Source: Mucilaginibacter hurinus
GTDB lineage: Bacteria > Bacteroidota > Bacteroidia > Sphingobacteriales > Sphingobacteriaceae
Length of the DNA stretch: 64,000 bases
Assembly: GCF_003324525.1 (NCBI RefSeq)
Contig: NZ_QGDC01000004.1
Span: 310,001 to 374,000 of the forward strand
Direction of reading: 5' to 3'
Below, piece after piece: positions 53,872 through 63,763 of the stretch (positions are counted from its first letter, which is position 1; each line of letters opens with the position of its first letter). Under the pieces are notes generated by a model that ran no database searches, was not told the DNA's origin, and was given only the letters and a program-made list of their open reading frames with translations. A program made the position numbers and the translations under genes.

Positions 53872-56019
53872 CTATTTGATGTAAGTTGTATTAACTATGT
53901 TGAACCGTTTTAAGTTGAACTTGCCGTTTCGCTTAACCTTTATCTTTCCGTTCTCGGCCATCAATTCCACAATGTTGTAATTACCTTTTAAATAATTATA
54001 CGTGTCGCCATCATCTTCAAACAAATAAGATTTATTTTTCGGTGCTCCAAATACATAGCAGTTTATATCAAATTTGGTGTTTGAATCCGCAAACTCAACA
54101 GGCTTTGCCAATGGCAAAATTGTCCCTTCTTTTACAAAAAGAGGTAACTCGTCATATTTAAATTTTATCAAGTACTCTTTACCCCCGGTCAATTTTTCGT
54201 GCGTATTGAAATTATACCATACCCCTTCAGGAAGGTAAACTTTCCTGGTTTCTGCATTTCCGCTAAATGGTGCTGCTAATAAATTTTCACCAATCATATA
54301 CTCATCGGCTACTTTAAAAAGGTTTTCATCATTAGGATAGTCAACTATTAATGCCCTGAATGGAGGAATTCCTTTTGATTGATATTGATAAAAAGCAGTG
54401 TACAGATACGGAACAAGGCTCATCCTGAATTCAAAAAGCTTTCTGATAATGTTTTCATTAGCTTCTTTGTCTTTACGTAATTCGCCATTGTTGTTTTTAC
54501 CTCTATCAAACTGCAACCATGGCGGATATTGTAAATACCAACTGTTAAATAATGCCTGTGCTGACAGAACCGCCGTTTGACTTCTCATTACCAGCTCTTT
54601 AAAAGAATTAGATTCGCGCACTTCGGGTGACCATAGTAAGCCTGAAAAGCCAGAGTTGGCTATCATCTCTATATAACTCTTATGATCATAAGTATCGCTA
54701 TAAAGCGCCGCGGGATACGGTGAGGCAAAGGCATTAGAAGCCCTAACATCTAAATATGTTCGCTGGTTGGCTTCTTTAAACATGTTGTAAATAGCTTTTT
54801 GGTATAATACGCCAAACAACTGGTGCATTTGCTCTCCATTTATACCCGACGGAAATTTTGTCATTTCAGGGAAACTCCATCTTGCATCTCCACGGGTTAT
54901 GTCAGAGTTATCGCATTCGTCCATTTTAAAGCCGGTTATACCCATATTTAAAAGGCTGTCTTTATGGTGTTTTGCGAAAATGTCCCTGGTCGATTTGTCT
55001 GCAAAATCAGGAACTAACCCGTGAAATGCCATAAAATCTCCTGAACGGTTATATAGCTGCTCATATAGAGGCGACTTGTTTGATACAAATGCATGTTCCC
55101 ATAAATTCATTTGTAGCCCTTTAGCCTTAAGCTTGCTTATCATGTCTTTGGGGTTAGGGAAAAATTCTTTATCCCAAACAAAAGAACATGGATATGCGGC
55201 AGTTTGCCACCGTGGTTCCAGGCCGATAACATTTACGGGGATACGCTTTTCTTTGAAATAATTAACGGTATTTAAAACGTCAGCCTGTTTAAAGTCGGCC
55301 TTAACGCGATATTTTATACCCATTCCCCACAATGCCGGTAATGCGCCGCCGCCAGCAAATAAGTTATAACGTTGTATGGCGGTGATCATATCAGGTCCCG
55401 CAAAAACATACATTTCAATGCCTTGGGCGCCTTTAATATCCACTAATACATTGTTTCGCCCGGAAACTTTGGTTTGATAAAGCTCTTCAACCGTTAGTTT
55501 GGTTTCGGCAGGCGCATTATCTTCCTTTTTTTTCGTCCCTTTAGCCTGGTTATTTCCGCAGTAAAAAGTGGTATAACGCGATGTATTAACTAAGATAGCG
55601 TACCCTTTATTGGATACATAATACGGTAATGGGGCGTGGGTGTATCCCAGGTTATTTAATGGATAGTCATTTACTATCGGCATCTTCCGCATTCCGTTTT
55701 GATTAAACGAGCCAATTTGCAATCCAAATCCATACAATTGTTCACCATCGCCAAGCGGAATAGCTATCTTACAGCCACGATCATCAATGTTTACTTCAAT
55801 TTCACTCACATCAAATGGCAGAGTACCTTTAGGCAATTGCTGCAGCCCGCTTACGTTCGACTTTTCTTCTCTAAAGATTTCCGGCGTGAACTTTTCATTA
55901 GCCCCTGACGAAATTTTAAAAACCCCATGAGCGGTTTCCTTAATTGACGTTTGAGCTATCCCCGCCTTAATTAAGACCAGCTGTACACAACATAGCGCTA
56001 TAATTCTTACTCGAGCCAT
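53872..56019 (-). CDS. Glycoside hydrolase family 31 enzyme
   Basis: The 715-aa exported protein has a signal peptide (ending KAGIAQ), a GH31 N-terminal beta domain (GEQLYGFGLQIGSFNQ) and the barrel with LPALWGMGIKYR, the nucleophile Asp in GFKMDECDNSD and the acid/base region YSDTYDHKSYIEM. GH31 includes alpha-glucosidases, alpha-xylosidases and alpha-galactosidases; the Cys next to the nucleophile and the missing GxDxxxW acid/base context set it apart from common alpha-glucosidases. It is the first gene of the PUL, 307 bp from the divergent regulator. A 226-bp gap separates it from the SGNH gene, so a second promoter is possible there. Confidence 0.9.
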   Translation of the reverse strand: MARVRIIALCCVQLVLIKAGIAQTSIKETAHGVFKISSGANEKFTPEIFREEKSNVSGLQQLPKGTLPFDVSEIEVNIDDRGCKIAIPLGDGEQLYGFGLQIGSFNQNGMRKMPIVNDYPLNNLGYTHAPLPYYVSNKGYAILVNTSRYTTFYCGNNQAKGTKKKEDNAPAETKLTVEELYQTKVSGRNNVLVDIKGAQGIEMYVFAGPDMITAIQRYNLFAGGGALPALWGMGIKYRVKADFKQADVLNTVNYFKEKRIPVNVIGLEPRWQTAAYPCSFVWDKEFFPNPKDMISKLKAKGLQMNLWEHAFVSNKSPLYEQLYNRSGDFMAFHGLVPDFADKSTRDIFAKHHKDSLLNMGITGFKMDECDNSDITRGDARWSFPEMTKFPSGINGEQMHQLFGVLYQKAIYNMFKEANQRTYLDVRASNAFASPYPAALYSDTYDHKSYIEMIANSGFSGLLWSPEVRESNSFKELVMRSQTAVLSAQALFNSWYLQYPPWLQFDRGKNNNGELRKDKEANENIIRKLFEFRMSLVPYLYTAFYQYQSKGIPPFRALIVDYPNDENLFKVADEYMIGENLLAAPFSGNAETRKVYLPEGVWYNFNTHEKLTGGKEYLIKFKYDELPLFVKEGTILPLAKPVEFADSNTKFDINCYVFGAPKNKSYLFEDDGDTYNYLKGNYNIVELMAENGKIKVKRNGKFNLKRFNIVNTTYIK

Positions 56020-56325
56020 TATTATTTATTGTTAATTAATTGTTTTGAATCGGTTTGAGGTTTCAAAAAAACGAAGATCTTGCTACCGGCAGGGAAACTA
56101 ATCATCTCAAATTGGAGACAAAATGCATTATTATACGCTATATTGTGTATTTATTACGTTTAATATTAAAGGAAGCATCGTAATGCTACAGGATTATCTA
56201 ATAAAAAAAGTAGATGCTCCTATAAAAGTGTTGGCTTCGGCTTATATTTGCCGGCACAACGCGTAAAACATACCCCCAACAATGTTTACATGGGTATGTA
56301 TATTTTAAACCTTATAAATAGTTGA
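56020..56325. promoter_or_regulatory. 306-bp divergent control region of the PUL and its regulator
   Basis: This AT-rich gap should hold the regulated promoter of the PUL (leftward) and the promoter of the hybrid regulator (rightward). The AraC-type output domain of the regulator would bind here. I see no obvious long direct repeats. Rightward, TATATTTG at 56243-56250 fits the Bacteroidota -7 element TAnnTTTG. Confidence 0.6.
56243..56250 (+). promoter_or_regulatory. Candidate -7 promoter element TATATTTG for the regulator gene
   Basis: The octamer matches the TAnnTTTG consensus of Bacteroidota housekeeping promoters exactly, 76 bp upstream of the regulator start. A -33 TTTG at the expected 19-21 bp spacing is not present; only TTG at 56231-56233 lies closer. 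It would give a 5' leader of about 60 nt. Confidence 0.45.
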
Positions 56326-59300
56326 TTGAAGCATTTCGTTTTATTTATTGTAGCCTTATTTTTAACGAAGGTAGCGCACTGCCAGGATTACTCGTTTGAG
56401 CATTACAAGGCGGAGAATGGGTTATCCTATAACACAGTTTTGTGTAGCATGCAGGATAGCAAAGGATTTATGTGGTTTGGTACTCTTGACGGATTGAACA
56501 GGTTTGACGGGTATAATTTTAAGGTATTCCGGAATATTCCTGATGATTACAGATCAATAGGAAACAATGTTGTAAGCGCTCTTTATGAAGACAAGAAGGG
56601 CATTATTTGGGTTGGGACCCATAATGGCTTATATAGTTACAACCCCGTAACAGAAAACTTTATTTTAATTGAACCTACCTACAGCAAATGGATTGGCAGT
56701 ATAACAAGTGACAGAAAAGGTAACATCTGGATGATTTCGGGAGGTAATTTATGCAGGTACATACCTTCTGAGAGAAAATTCACTGTATTTGTGCCTACCG
56801 CCGTTCAAACAGCTACGCTTATTAAAAATGAACAGGGCGAGATTTGGTTTGCCAGCACTTCAGGAAAACTTTGCCGTTACGATGACAGTTCTGGCCGTAT
56901 TTTATCTTACGATGTTTTTAGCAAGTCGCCATATGTAGCAAATAAACAAATAACTAAAATCCGCGACGATGGAAACGGGCGAATTTTAATGGGTACCCGA
57001 TACCAGGGTGTTAAAATTTTCGATAAAAAGAATTTTACCTACCGTGATGTTTTAGACAGCAAGGGCAGGCAACTAAACTTTTATACAAACGATATTTTAC
57101 AAATTAGTAAATATGAGCACTGGTTTGCCACCAATTCAGGAATTTTAATATATGATATAAAAACCGGTAATGTAGACAATATAACAAAGGATAATGCAGA
57201 CATATTTTCCCTATCGGACAATGTTGTTAACACGCTTTGTACCGATAGCCATGGCGGTGTATGGGTTGGAACCAACTTTGGCGGCATTAACTATTACAAT
57301 AAAACCAACACGATATTTGAACGGTATACCTATGCTGATAAAGGTATACCTAACGGTAATGTAGTAGGACAAATAGCTATAAACAAGAGTGGTAACCTAC
57401 TGATAGGGACAGAGGACGAAGGCTTATATGTTTTGAATACCAGGAGTCGTGTTTTTAATCGCTATCCTGTACCATTTAAAGGCATATCAGCTGTATTAGA
57501 GGTTGATAACGAGTTATGGATAGGGAAGATTGAAAAAGGACTTGATGTAATCGATAAAACTACAGGGCGGGTACTCCGTAGTTACAAACGCGGCACCGGT
57601 AAGTATGACCTAAATAGTAATTTAATAACCTGTTTATATAGAACGCGAAACGGAAATATATACGCAGGCACGTCGGGTGGTTTGTACCTTTATGATTTTG
57701 CCATTAAACAATTTAGTATGGTGAAGGCGCTGCCCGATTTATACGCATCGTGCATTCTGGAAGACCATGAAGGCAACCTATGGGTAGGTGCACACTTTTC
57801 AGGAGCTTACTATTTAGATACTTATAGAAATAAGGGCAAAACTGTGCCCATTGATTTTTCTAACGGCGGACGTAATAACAACACCATTACCAGTATTTGC
57901 GAAGATAGCCGTAATAAAATTTGGTTTTCCAGTGAAAGCGGTGGAATAGGTAAATACGATCCACAAACAGCAGTATTTGAAAAGCATACCGTAAACCAGG
58001 GATTCCCCAATAATAACACTTTTAAAATTCTTGAGGATAACTTTAAAACCCTTTGGATATCAACGTCAAAAGGCATCATACAATTTGACCCTGTTACCAA
58101 AAAAACATTGGTGTATACCAAATCAAATGGGTTAGTGAGCGACCAGTTCAACTACAACTCCGGTTATAAGGACAGCACCGGCAAATTATATTTTGGTGGC
58201 ACGCAGGGGCTTGTGGGCTTTACACCGCGAAAACAAATCTATAACCATAAGTCTCCGCCATTGTACATAACAGGTATTCAAATAAATAACCGCGATGTTA
58301 AGATTGGCGACGATGCGCCACTTAAAAAGTCGACAATTTTTACCAGTGCAATCAAACTAAATTACAATCAATCCAGCTTGAGCATCGACTTTGCATCCCT
58401 CTCCTACCCTTTTGCCCATATGACGGCGTACAAGTATAAGTTAGTGGGCGTAGATACCAAATGGACCAATTTGGAAACTAATCGCCGGGTGTATTTTACT
58501 AATCTTGCACCGGGTAATTATACTTTTAAAGTAAGGGCGGCCACGCAAAACCACAAACTGCAACAGGTAGAAAGAACCCTGAAAATCACCATTTCGCCCC
58601 CATTTTGGAAGAGTAACTGGGCGTTAATGTTCTACCTATGTACGGCCGCAGCCATAGTATACTACTTTATTAAAAACTATTTGAAAAAAATTGAAGCGGA
58701 TAACAAACGAAGATTTGAACTGCTCGAGATTGAAAAAGACAAAAAAATATACGAATCAAAAATTGATTTTTTTACCAACATAGCCCATGAAATACGCACG
58801 CCATTAACTTTAATCACGGCACCATTAGAGAACATTCAGAATACCAACGATTTAGACGAGATTAAGTACAATGCCCGGTTAATGGATAAAAATACAAGCA
58901 GACTGCTTAAGTTAACCAATCAATTGTTAGACTTTAGAAAATCTGAAATCGAAGGCTTCCGCTTAAATTTTGTTAAAATTGATATCTCAAATATCTTGCT
59001 TGAAATATATTCGAGATTTACGCTTAGTGCCGAACAAAATAAGCTTAAGTATACCATAAACATTCAACAGCAGCCCCTTATGGTTTACGCGGATGGCGAA
59101 GCTATAGATAAAATATTAAGCAATATCTTAAATAATGCGGTTAAATACGCTTCTACCACTGTAGGCGTATTACTTACACAAAACACTGAAAACGAAATTT
59201 CCATTGCTGTAGAAAATGATGGATTTATAATACCTGCTAAGTACCAGGATAAAATATTTGAACCTTTTTATCGTATTCCGGATACCGACAAAAAGGCGGG

Positions 59301-60276
59301 CAACGGCATTGGGCTTGCATTAGCCCGATCATTAACGGAATTGCATAACGGCAAGTTGTTTTTACAGCCCGGGGGCACCAAAAATGTATTCATTCTTACG
59401 TTACCTGTGCATCAGGAAAACGAATTTGAGATTGAAGAAAGCGCAATTGAGCAAAACACAATTGGAGAGCTGGACGAGAGTGATCAAGCCAGAGTAACAA
59501 TTTTAGTGGTAGAAGACAATAAGGATCTGATTAAGTTTATAAGCAATGATCTGGCCTCCGATTATGCAGTTTTAAATGCATCTAACGGTGAAGAGGCGTT
59601 AAACATACTTCAAAGTCATACTGTTCAATTAATAGTGAGTGATGTGATGATGCCCGTTATGGATGGGATTACACTATGCAAAAACTTAAAAACCAATATT
59701 GAGTTAAGCCATATTCCGCTTATTTTGCTTACAGCTAAAAGCACCCTACAGTCAAAAATAGAGGGCCTGGAAACCGGCGCCGACGCGTATATTGAAAAAC
59801 CTTTTTCTACATACCATTTAAAAGCGCAAATAGCCAGCTTATTATTCAATCGTTTACGTCAGCAAGAATTTTTTGCCAAAACACCATTAGCCAGCGTAGC
59901 TACCATGGCACATTCAAAAGCTGATGAAATATTTTTAGACGACTTAAAAAACGCGATACTTGAACATATTGCTGACACTAATTTAGATGTAACCATGCTG
60001 GCGAGTATCATGAATATGAGCCGTGCCAACCTCTTCAGAAAAATAAAGGCCGTTTGTGATCTGTCGCCCGCTGAAATGATAAACATAATCCGTTTAAAAA
60101 AGGCAGCCGAATTAATTCAACAAAGTAATAATCGCCTGTACGAAATAGCCGACCTGGTAGGCTTTAATTCACGCACAGTGTTTACACGTAACTTTAGTAA
60201 ACAATTTGGTATGTCGCCGTCAGAGTTTGTTAAAACGCTCAGGAAGACTGACAAAACAGGTTCTTCGCCGGAATAA
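56326..60276 (+). CDS. Hybrid two-component system regulator of the PUL
   Basis: The 1,316-aa protein has a signal sequence (FVLFIVALFLTKVAHC), a large periplasmic sensor of Reg_prop propeller repeats (GFMWFGTLDGLNRFDG, GIIWVGTHNGLYSY and others, to about residue 650), a Y_Y_Y domain (about 665-745), one membrane helix at about 763-785, HisKA with His near 821 (FTNIAHEIRTPL), HATPase (GNGIGLALARSL), a receiver with Asp near 1105 (LIVSDVMMPVMDG) and an AraC-type HTH (about 1200-1308). All key residues are present. It starts at a TTG directly after an in-frame TGA; no upstream ATG exists and the next ATG would remove the signal. It should sense a glycan breakdown product and activate the divergent PUL. 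Confidence 0.95.
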   Translation: MKHFVLFIVALFLTKVAHCQDYSFEHYKAENGLSYNTVLCSMQDSKGFMWFGTLDGLNRFDGYNFKVFRNIPDDYRSIGNNVVSALYEDKKGIIWVGTHNGLYSYNPVTENFILIEPTYSKWIGSITSDRKGNIWMISGGNLCRYIPSERKFTVFVPTAVQTATLIKNEQGEIWFASTSGKLCRYDDSSGRILSYDVFSKSPYVANKQITKIRDDGNGRILMGTRYQGVKIFDKKNFTYRDVLDSKGRQLNFYTNDILQISKYEHWFATNSGILIYDIKTGNVDNITKDNADIFSLSDNVVNTLCTDSHGGVWVGTNFGGINYYNKTNTIFERYTYADKGIPNGNVVGQIAINKSGNLLIGTEDEGLYVLNTRSRVFNRYPVPFKGISAVLEVDNELWIGKIEKGLDVIDKTTGRVLRSYKRGTGKYDLNSNLITCLYRTRNGNIYAGTSGGLYLYDFAIKQFSMVKALPDLYASCILEDHEGNLWVGAHFSGAYYLDTYRNKGKTVPIDFSNGGRNNNTITSICEDSRNKIWFSSESGGIGKYDPQTAVFEKHTVNQGFPNNNTFKILEDNFKTLWISTSKGIIQFDPVTKKTLVYTKSNGLVSDQFNYNSGYKDSTGKLYFGGTQGLVGFTPRKQIYNHKSPPLYITGIQINNRDVKIGDDAPLKKSTIFTSAIKLNYNQSSLSIDFASLSYPFAHMTAYKYKLVGVDTKWTNLETNRRVYFTNLAPGNYTFKVRAATQNHKLQQVERTLKITISPPFWKSNWALMFYLCTAAAIVYYFIKNYLKKIEADNKRRFELLEIEKDKKIYESKIDFFTNIAHEIRTPLTLITAPLENIQNTNDLDEIKYNARLMDKNTSRLLKLTNQLLDFRKSEIEGFRLNFVKIDISNILLEIYSRFTLSAEQNKLKYTINIQQQPLMVYADGEAIDKILSNILNNAVKYASTTVGVLLTQNTENEISIAVENDGFIIPAKYQDKIFEPFYRIPDTDKKAGNGIGLALARSLTELHNGKLFLQPGGTKNVFILTLPVHQENEFEIEESAIEQNTIGELDESDQARVTILVVEDNKDLIKFISNDLASDYAVLNASNGEEALNILQSHTVQLIVSDVMMPVMDGITLCKNLKTNIELSHIPLILLTAKSTLQSKIEGLETGADAYIEKPFSTYHLKAQIASLLFNRLRQQEFFAKTPLASVATMAHSKADEIFLDDLKNAILEHIADTNLDVTMLASIMNMSRANLFRKIKAVCDLSPAEMINIIRLKKAAELIQQSNNRLYEIADLVGFNSRTVFTRNFSKQFGMSPSEFVKTLRKTDKTGSSPE

Positions 60277-60443
60277 TATACGATGAGAGCAAGCCTTGTG
60301 ATAATCAATTGAGTACCTAAATTCATTGTACAGCATGCTTGGTATTAACTAGGCTTGACGCCTTAATTGAGAAGTACGCAATTACTGATGTTGTAACAAC
60401 TAGCTCCGGTTAGCTATCAACGCACCTATAGACATTCTATTTC

Positions 60444-60930
60444 TTATGAATCTCTTTTAGACTTTAATATCGCTGAGAACCAGTTACTAGTCTTTTTATC
60501 ATCTGTGTTACCATATGACCCGTAACCGTAACCATAGCCGTATCCATAACCATAGCCGTAGCCATAAGAGTCAGATGCTTTAATATCATTAACCACTATA
60601 CCGATCTTTTTCATCTTTCGTTCTCTGTTCAACTCCTCTACAATATTTAATTGTGCTTTATTAGTATATTTCTGACGTACCAAATACAAACACATGTCTG
60701 ATTAAACATTTAATAATTGTGCGTCGGTAACTATACCAACCGGGGGCGCATCAATAATGATGTAATCGAATTGCTCTTTCAATTCGGCAATTAATGTTTC
60801 AGCCCGTTTTGGCCACAACCAGGTTATCCATCTCATCATTATCGCTAATTTCACCCACTATCGGCACATTGGTAATCTTCGTGATATCTTCCTTACTATT
60901 AACCCGGGTATTTAGTATTTCCTCAGATTT
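60444..60930 (-). pseudogene. Remnant of a Wzc-type bacterial tyrosine kinase
   Basis: Pieces in more than one frame match the C-terminal half of an exopolysaccharide tyrosine autokinase. They are the linker ahead of the kinase (ILNTRVNSKEDITKITNVPI to DNLVVAKTG), the Walker B region (KEQFDYIIIDAPPVGIVTDA) and the Tyr-rich tail. The Walker A part is deleted between VVAKTG and AETLIAELK, with a frame change at the join, and a TAA at about 60700-60702 interrupts the frame just before MCLYLVRQK. Upstream of 60930 the sequence no longer resembles the family. The last 83 residues alone look open but cannot act as a kinase. No intact Wza/Wzc partner gene is in the window. Confidence 0.75.
60518..60566. 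repeat. Tandem Tyr-Gly hexamer repeat
   Basis: About eight imperfect copies of a six-base unit (TAYGGN on the minus strand) encode Tyr-Gly-Tyr-Gly in the tail of the kinase remnant. In intact Wzc-type kinases this Tyr cluster is the autophosphorylation site. Confidence 0.75.
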
Positions 60931-61113
60931 TGAGGCTCTGCGTCTACCTCCATGTAAATTTGACCGCTCGTCTTCAAAGCCTGTTATACAAATGATTTTA
61001 TCACGGAAAATCTCAATGGCCGGGGGAACTTTAAATCGGCAAGTGCATAACGGTAGGTAACGGTTATTGTGGCGGTGCCACTTATCTTGGGCACTTAAAT
61101 TATAAACCTGTAT

Positions 61114-62196
61114 ATGCAAGCAATTTTTGGAGTTATTTTTCATCTTATTGGCGGTTTCGCTTCCGGAAGTTTTTATATTCCGTACAAACGGGTAAAAGGT
61201 TGGGCATGGGAAAGTTTTTGGATTGTAGGGGGCATATTTTCGTGGCTAATTGTGCCGCCGGTAGCAGCATGGCTTACTGTGCCGCATTTTTTTGATATAA
61301 TACAGTTAACCGATAGCTCGACTTTACTGCTTACTTATTTATTTGGAGCGCTTTGGGGTGTGGGGGGGCTTACTTATGGTTTAGGTGTAAGATATTTAGG
61401 GGTAGCATTAGGAAGCTCAATTATCCTTGGCCTATGTTCGATTTTTGGCGCTATTATACCGTCCATCTATTACGATTTTTATCCCGTAGAGGGCAAAGAC
61501 ACTATTACAGCATTGCTGACCAATTATTGGGGGCAAATGGTTTTGCTGGGAATATTTGTTTGTGTATTGGGAATAATAATTTGCGGCTATGCCGGGGTTA
61601 TAAAAGAGCGTGAGCTATCCAAAGACAAAACAGTAGCCGTTAATAATAACGAGTATAAATTTGGCCTTGGGCTAACTGTAGCTATAATTTCGGGCATGTT
61701 AAGTGCTTGTTTTGCTTTTGGAATAGATGCTGGAAAAACAATGGCAGACGAAGCAAATACAGCGTGGAAGGCAATTATCCCAAACGAAGGCGAATTTTTA
61801 TTTCAAAACAATGTAACCTACATAGTGATACTGTGGGGCGGACTCACAACTAATTTTATTTGGTGCATGTACTTGAATGTACGCAATAAAACATTTGGCG
61901 ACTACACAAACCGCAAAACACCGCTGAAATATAATTACATGTTTTCGGCGCTGGCGGGCACCACCTGGTTTTTGCAGTTCTTTTTTTATGGTATGGGCGA
62001 AAGCAGACTGGGTAACGGCCCTAGCTCATGGATTTTGCATATGGCTTTCATTATCCTGGTTGCAAATATGTGGGGTCTTTGGTTAAAAGAGTGGAAAGGC
62101 GTGAGTAAAAAGGCGTTAATTATGGTTATTACTGGCATAGCTACTATTATATTATCTATATTAATAGTTGGTTACGGTAATTCGTTAAAGGCTTAA
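61114..62196 (+). CDS. rhaT: L-rhamnose/proton symporter RhaT
   Basis: The 360-aa inner-membrane protein has about ten hydrophobic helices and strong RhaT-type sequence (FGVIFHLIGGFASGSFYIPYK, split here as FASGSFYIPYKRVKGWAWE, GALWGVGGLTYGLGVRYLG and FFFYGMGESRLG near the C-terminus). RhaT imports L-rhamnose with a proton. The gene is convergent with rhaB, and a shared terminator lies between them. No regulator of the RhaS/RhaR type is in the window; the hybrid regulator at 56.3 kb is 838 bp upstream on the same strand. The pseudogene remnant occupies the promoter region. Confidence 0.94.
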   Translation: MQAIFGVIFHLIGGFASGSFYIPYKRVKGWAWESFWIVGGIFSWLIVPPVAAWLTVPHFFDIIQLTDSSTLLLTYLFGALWGVGGLTYGLGVRYLGVALGSSIILGLCSIFGAIIPSIYYDFYPVEGKDTITALLTNYWGQMVLLGIFVCVLGIIICGYAGVIKERELSKDKTVAVNNNEYKFGLGLTVAIISGMLSACFAFGIDAGKTMADEANTAWKAIIPNEGEFLFQNNVTYIVILWGGLTTNFIWCMYLNVRNKTFGDYTNRKTPLKYNYMFSALAGTTWFLQFFFYGMGESRLGNGPSSWILHMAFIILVANMWGLWLKEWKGVSKKALIMVITGIATIILSILIVGYGNSLKA

Positions 62197-62321
62197 AAAC
62201 GTTGTTTTTGTAAAATCAAGTAAACGGATAAAGTAACGGTACGCGAACATTCTATATAGGTATACCAATGGTAACAAGCCAATTCACCATTGCAGCCAGC
62301 CGTTATTAATTAAAAAAAATA

Positions 62322-62343
62322 AGGGGATAGAAGATATCCCCCT
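62322..62343. terminator. Bidirectional rho-independent terminator between rhaT and rhaB
   Basis: AGGGGATA-gaagA-TATCCCCCT forms a stem of about nine base pairs with a short loop, flanked on the left by an A-tract (62312-62322) and on the right by a T-tract (62347-62352). It can stop transcripts from both convergent genes. Confidence 0.85.
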
Positions 62344-62372
62344 CTCTTTTTTATATTATGCCACTGTTAGTT

Positions 62373-63752
62373 TTAGTTTGAAGGCACGTGAGTATTGCCT
62401 ACAAAATAATTTAGCTCTATAAGGTTTGAGGGCAGTGGTTTACTATTCCACGCTTTGTGGAGGGATATAGCTGCGCCTAAGGCGGTTGACTGAGCCATCG
62501 ACGCGGCGAATACTTCCATTTCAGGCAGTGCTATCGCTAACAAATTCATAAATACCTTGTTTTTACTAAAGCCTCCGTCAACAAATATTCGTTTGGCATT
62601 GGTGCCGGTCAAAATCATTCCCGTTGATTTCACCTGCAGGTTAACCAAATCCGTTACCAGCTGATGGTAAGCTTCGATATCGTTTTCAAAAGCGTTCAAA
62701 TCCCTCATTCCAAATGCGGATACCTTACCCTGGGGAGTGGGTTGATTATTACTTGGATTAAGCTTGTTTATGATAGCTGCATCGAAAACCACATCACGAT
62801 ATTTGATTGCATCAGTTCCAAAATGCTCAGAGATTCTTTTAACTTGTTGCTCATGCTCGTTTCCTGAAAAAACCCGGGCCGCCTTTACAGGTTTGCCCTC
62901 ATATTGCAAATAACACAAGCAGTCGTCCATAAGCTCGCCATTACTTAATGGTTGATGATTAAACGGATTTAAGCTGATACACCACGTACCGGTAGATATC
63001 AATACAAATGGTTCGTTAAAGTTTACCAGGTAAGGAACCAATGCGGCAGAGCTATCATGTAAACCTACTCCAATTTTTAAAGCATTGCCCGGAAACAAGG
63101 GATCAAAAACACTATCGGTAGGTTCAATTGGTGCAAGGATATCCGAAATTCCTTCCTGCGCTACCCAGTTGTGATAGCTTCGTTTCTCAAAATCCCACAA
63201 ACCTGTATGGCAGCCGATGCTTGTAATATCTGAGCAAGCTTTGCCCGATAACAAAAAGCTCAGATACTGCGGCAGATGCAAAGCGTATTCTACCTTTTTA
63301 TAAATACCGGGTTGTGTGTGCTTTAATCGGTAAAGCTGTAATCCTGAATTAAGACTACCAGAGGGGGGCGATGCCGTTGTTATACTAAATTGCTGTTTAC
63401 CGCCATATTTACTATAGAAATCATCACTTATATGGTCCGGGTACGGTTTCAGATAATTATACATAGGACACAAAGGGTTACCTTCGTCGTCTATATATAC
63501 CAGGCTAGCTCCGTAAGAAGAAAAGTTAACCGCCTTAACATCAAATTGTTTTAGCCGGAATACCTCGCTTAACGAGTCGAACACAGATAGTCTTAAGCTC
63601 TCAATGTTTTCGCAGGGAAAGCCGTCCTCATCTACAGTTTCAATAAAACGTGCCGACTTTTCGTAAACAATCTTGTAATCCTCATCAAATAAAAACAGTT
63701 TTTTATTTGTTTTTCCAACATCAAAAACCGCAATTACAGGTATTCCGCTCAT
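62373..63752 (-). CDS. rhaB: Rhamnulokinase (FGGY carbohydrate kinase)
   Basis: The 459-aa FGGY kinase has the ATP-binding N-terminal start IAVFDVGKTNKKLFLFDED, a sugar-domain region SSYGASLVYIDDEG, the second ATP motif FVLISTGTWCISLN and GTNAKRIFVDGGFSKN near the C-terminus, followed by STALGAAISLHKAW. In L-rhamnose catabolism it phosphorylates L-rhamnulose. The gene follows the isomerase gene by 11 bp and faces rhaT. Other FGGY substrates (fuculose, xylulose) are possible by fold, but the neighbours support rhamnulose. Confidence 0.88.
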   Translation of the reverse strand: MSGIPVIAVFDVGKTNKKLFLFDEDYKIVYEKSARFIETVDEDGFPCENIESLRLSVFDSLSEVFRLKQFDVKAVNFSSYGASLVYIDDEGNPLCPMYNYLKPYPDHISDDFYSKYGGKQQFSITTASPPSGSLNSGLQLYRLKHTQPGIYKKVEYALHLPQYLSFLLSGKACSDITSIGCHTGLWDFEKRSYHNWVAQEGISDILAPIEPTDSVFDPLFPGNALKIGVGLHDSSAALVPYLVNFNEPFVLISTGTWCISLNPFNHQPLSNGELMDDCLCYLQYEGKPVKAARVFSGNEHEQQVKRISEHFGTDAIKYRDVVFDAAIINKLNPSNNQPTPQGKVSAFGMRDLNAFENDIEAYHQLVTDLVNLQVKSTGMILTGTNAKRIFVDGGFSKNKVFMNLLAIALPEMEVFAASMAQSTALGAAISLHKAWNSKPLPSNLIELNYFVGNTHVPSN

Positions 63753-63763
63753 TTGTAATTGTA

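Noticed and set aside
60799..61143. 114-codon minus-strand frame upstream of the kinase remnant
   Set aside because: Only its last third matches the kinase linker; the first part has no family features and overlaps the rhaT start, so it is a chance extension of the pseudogene.
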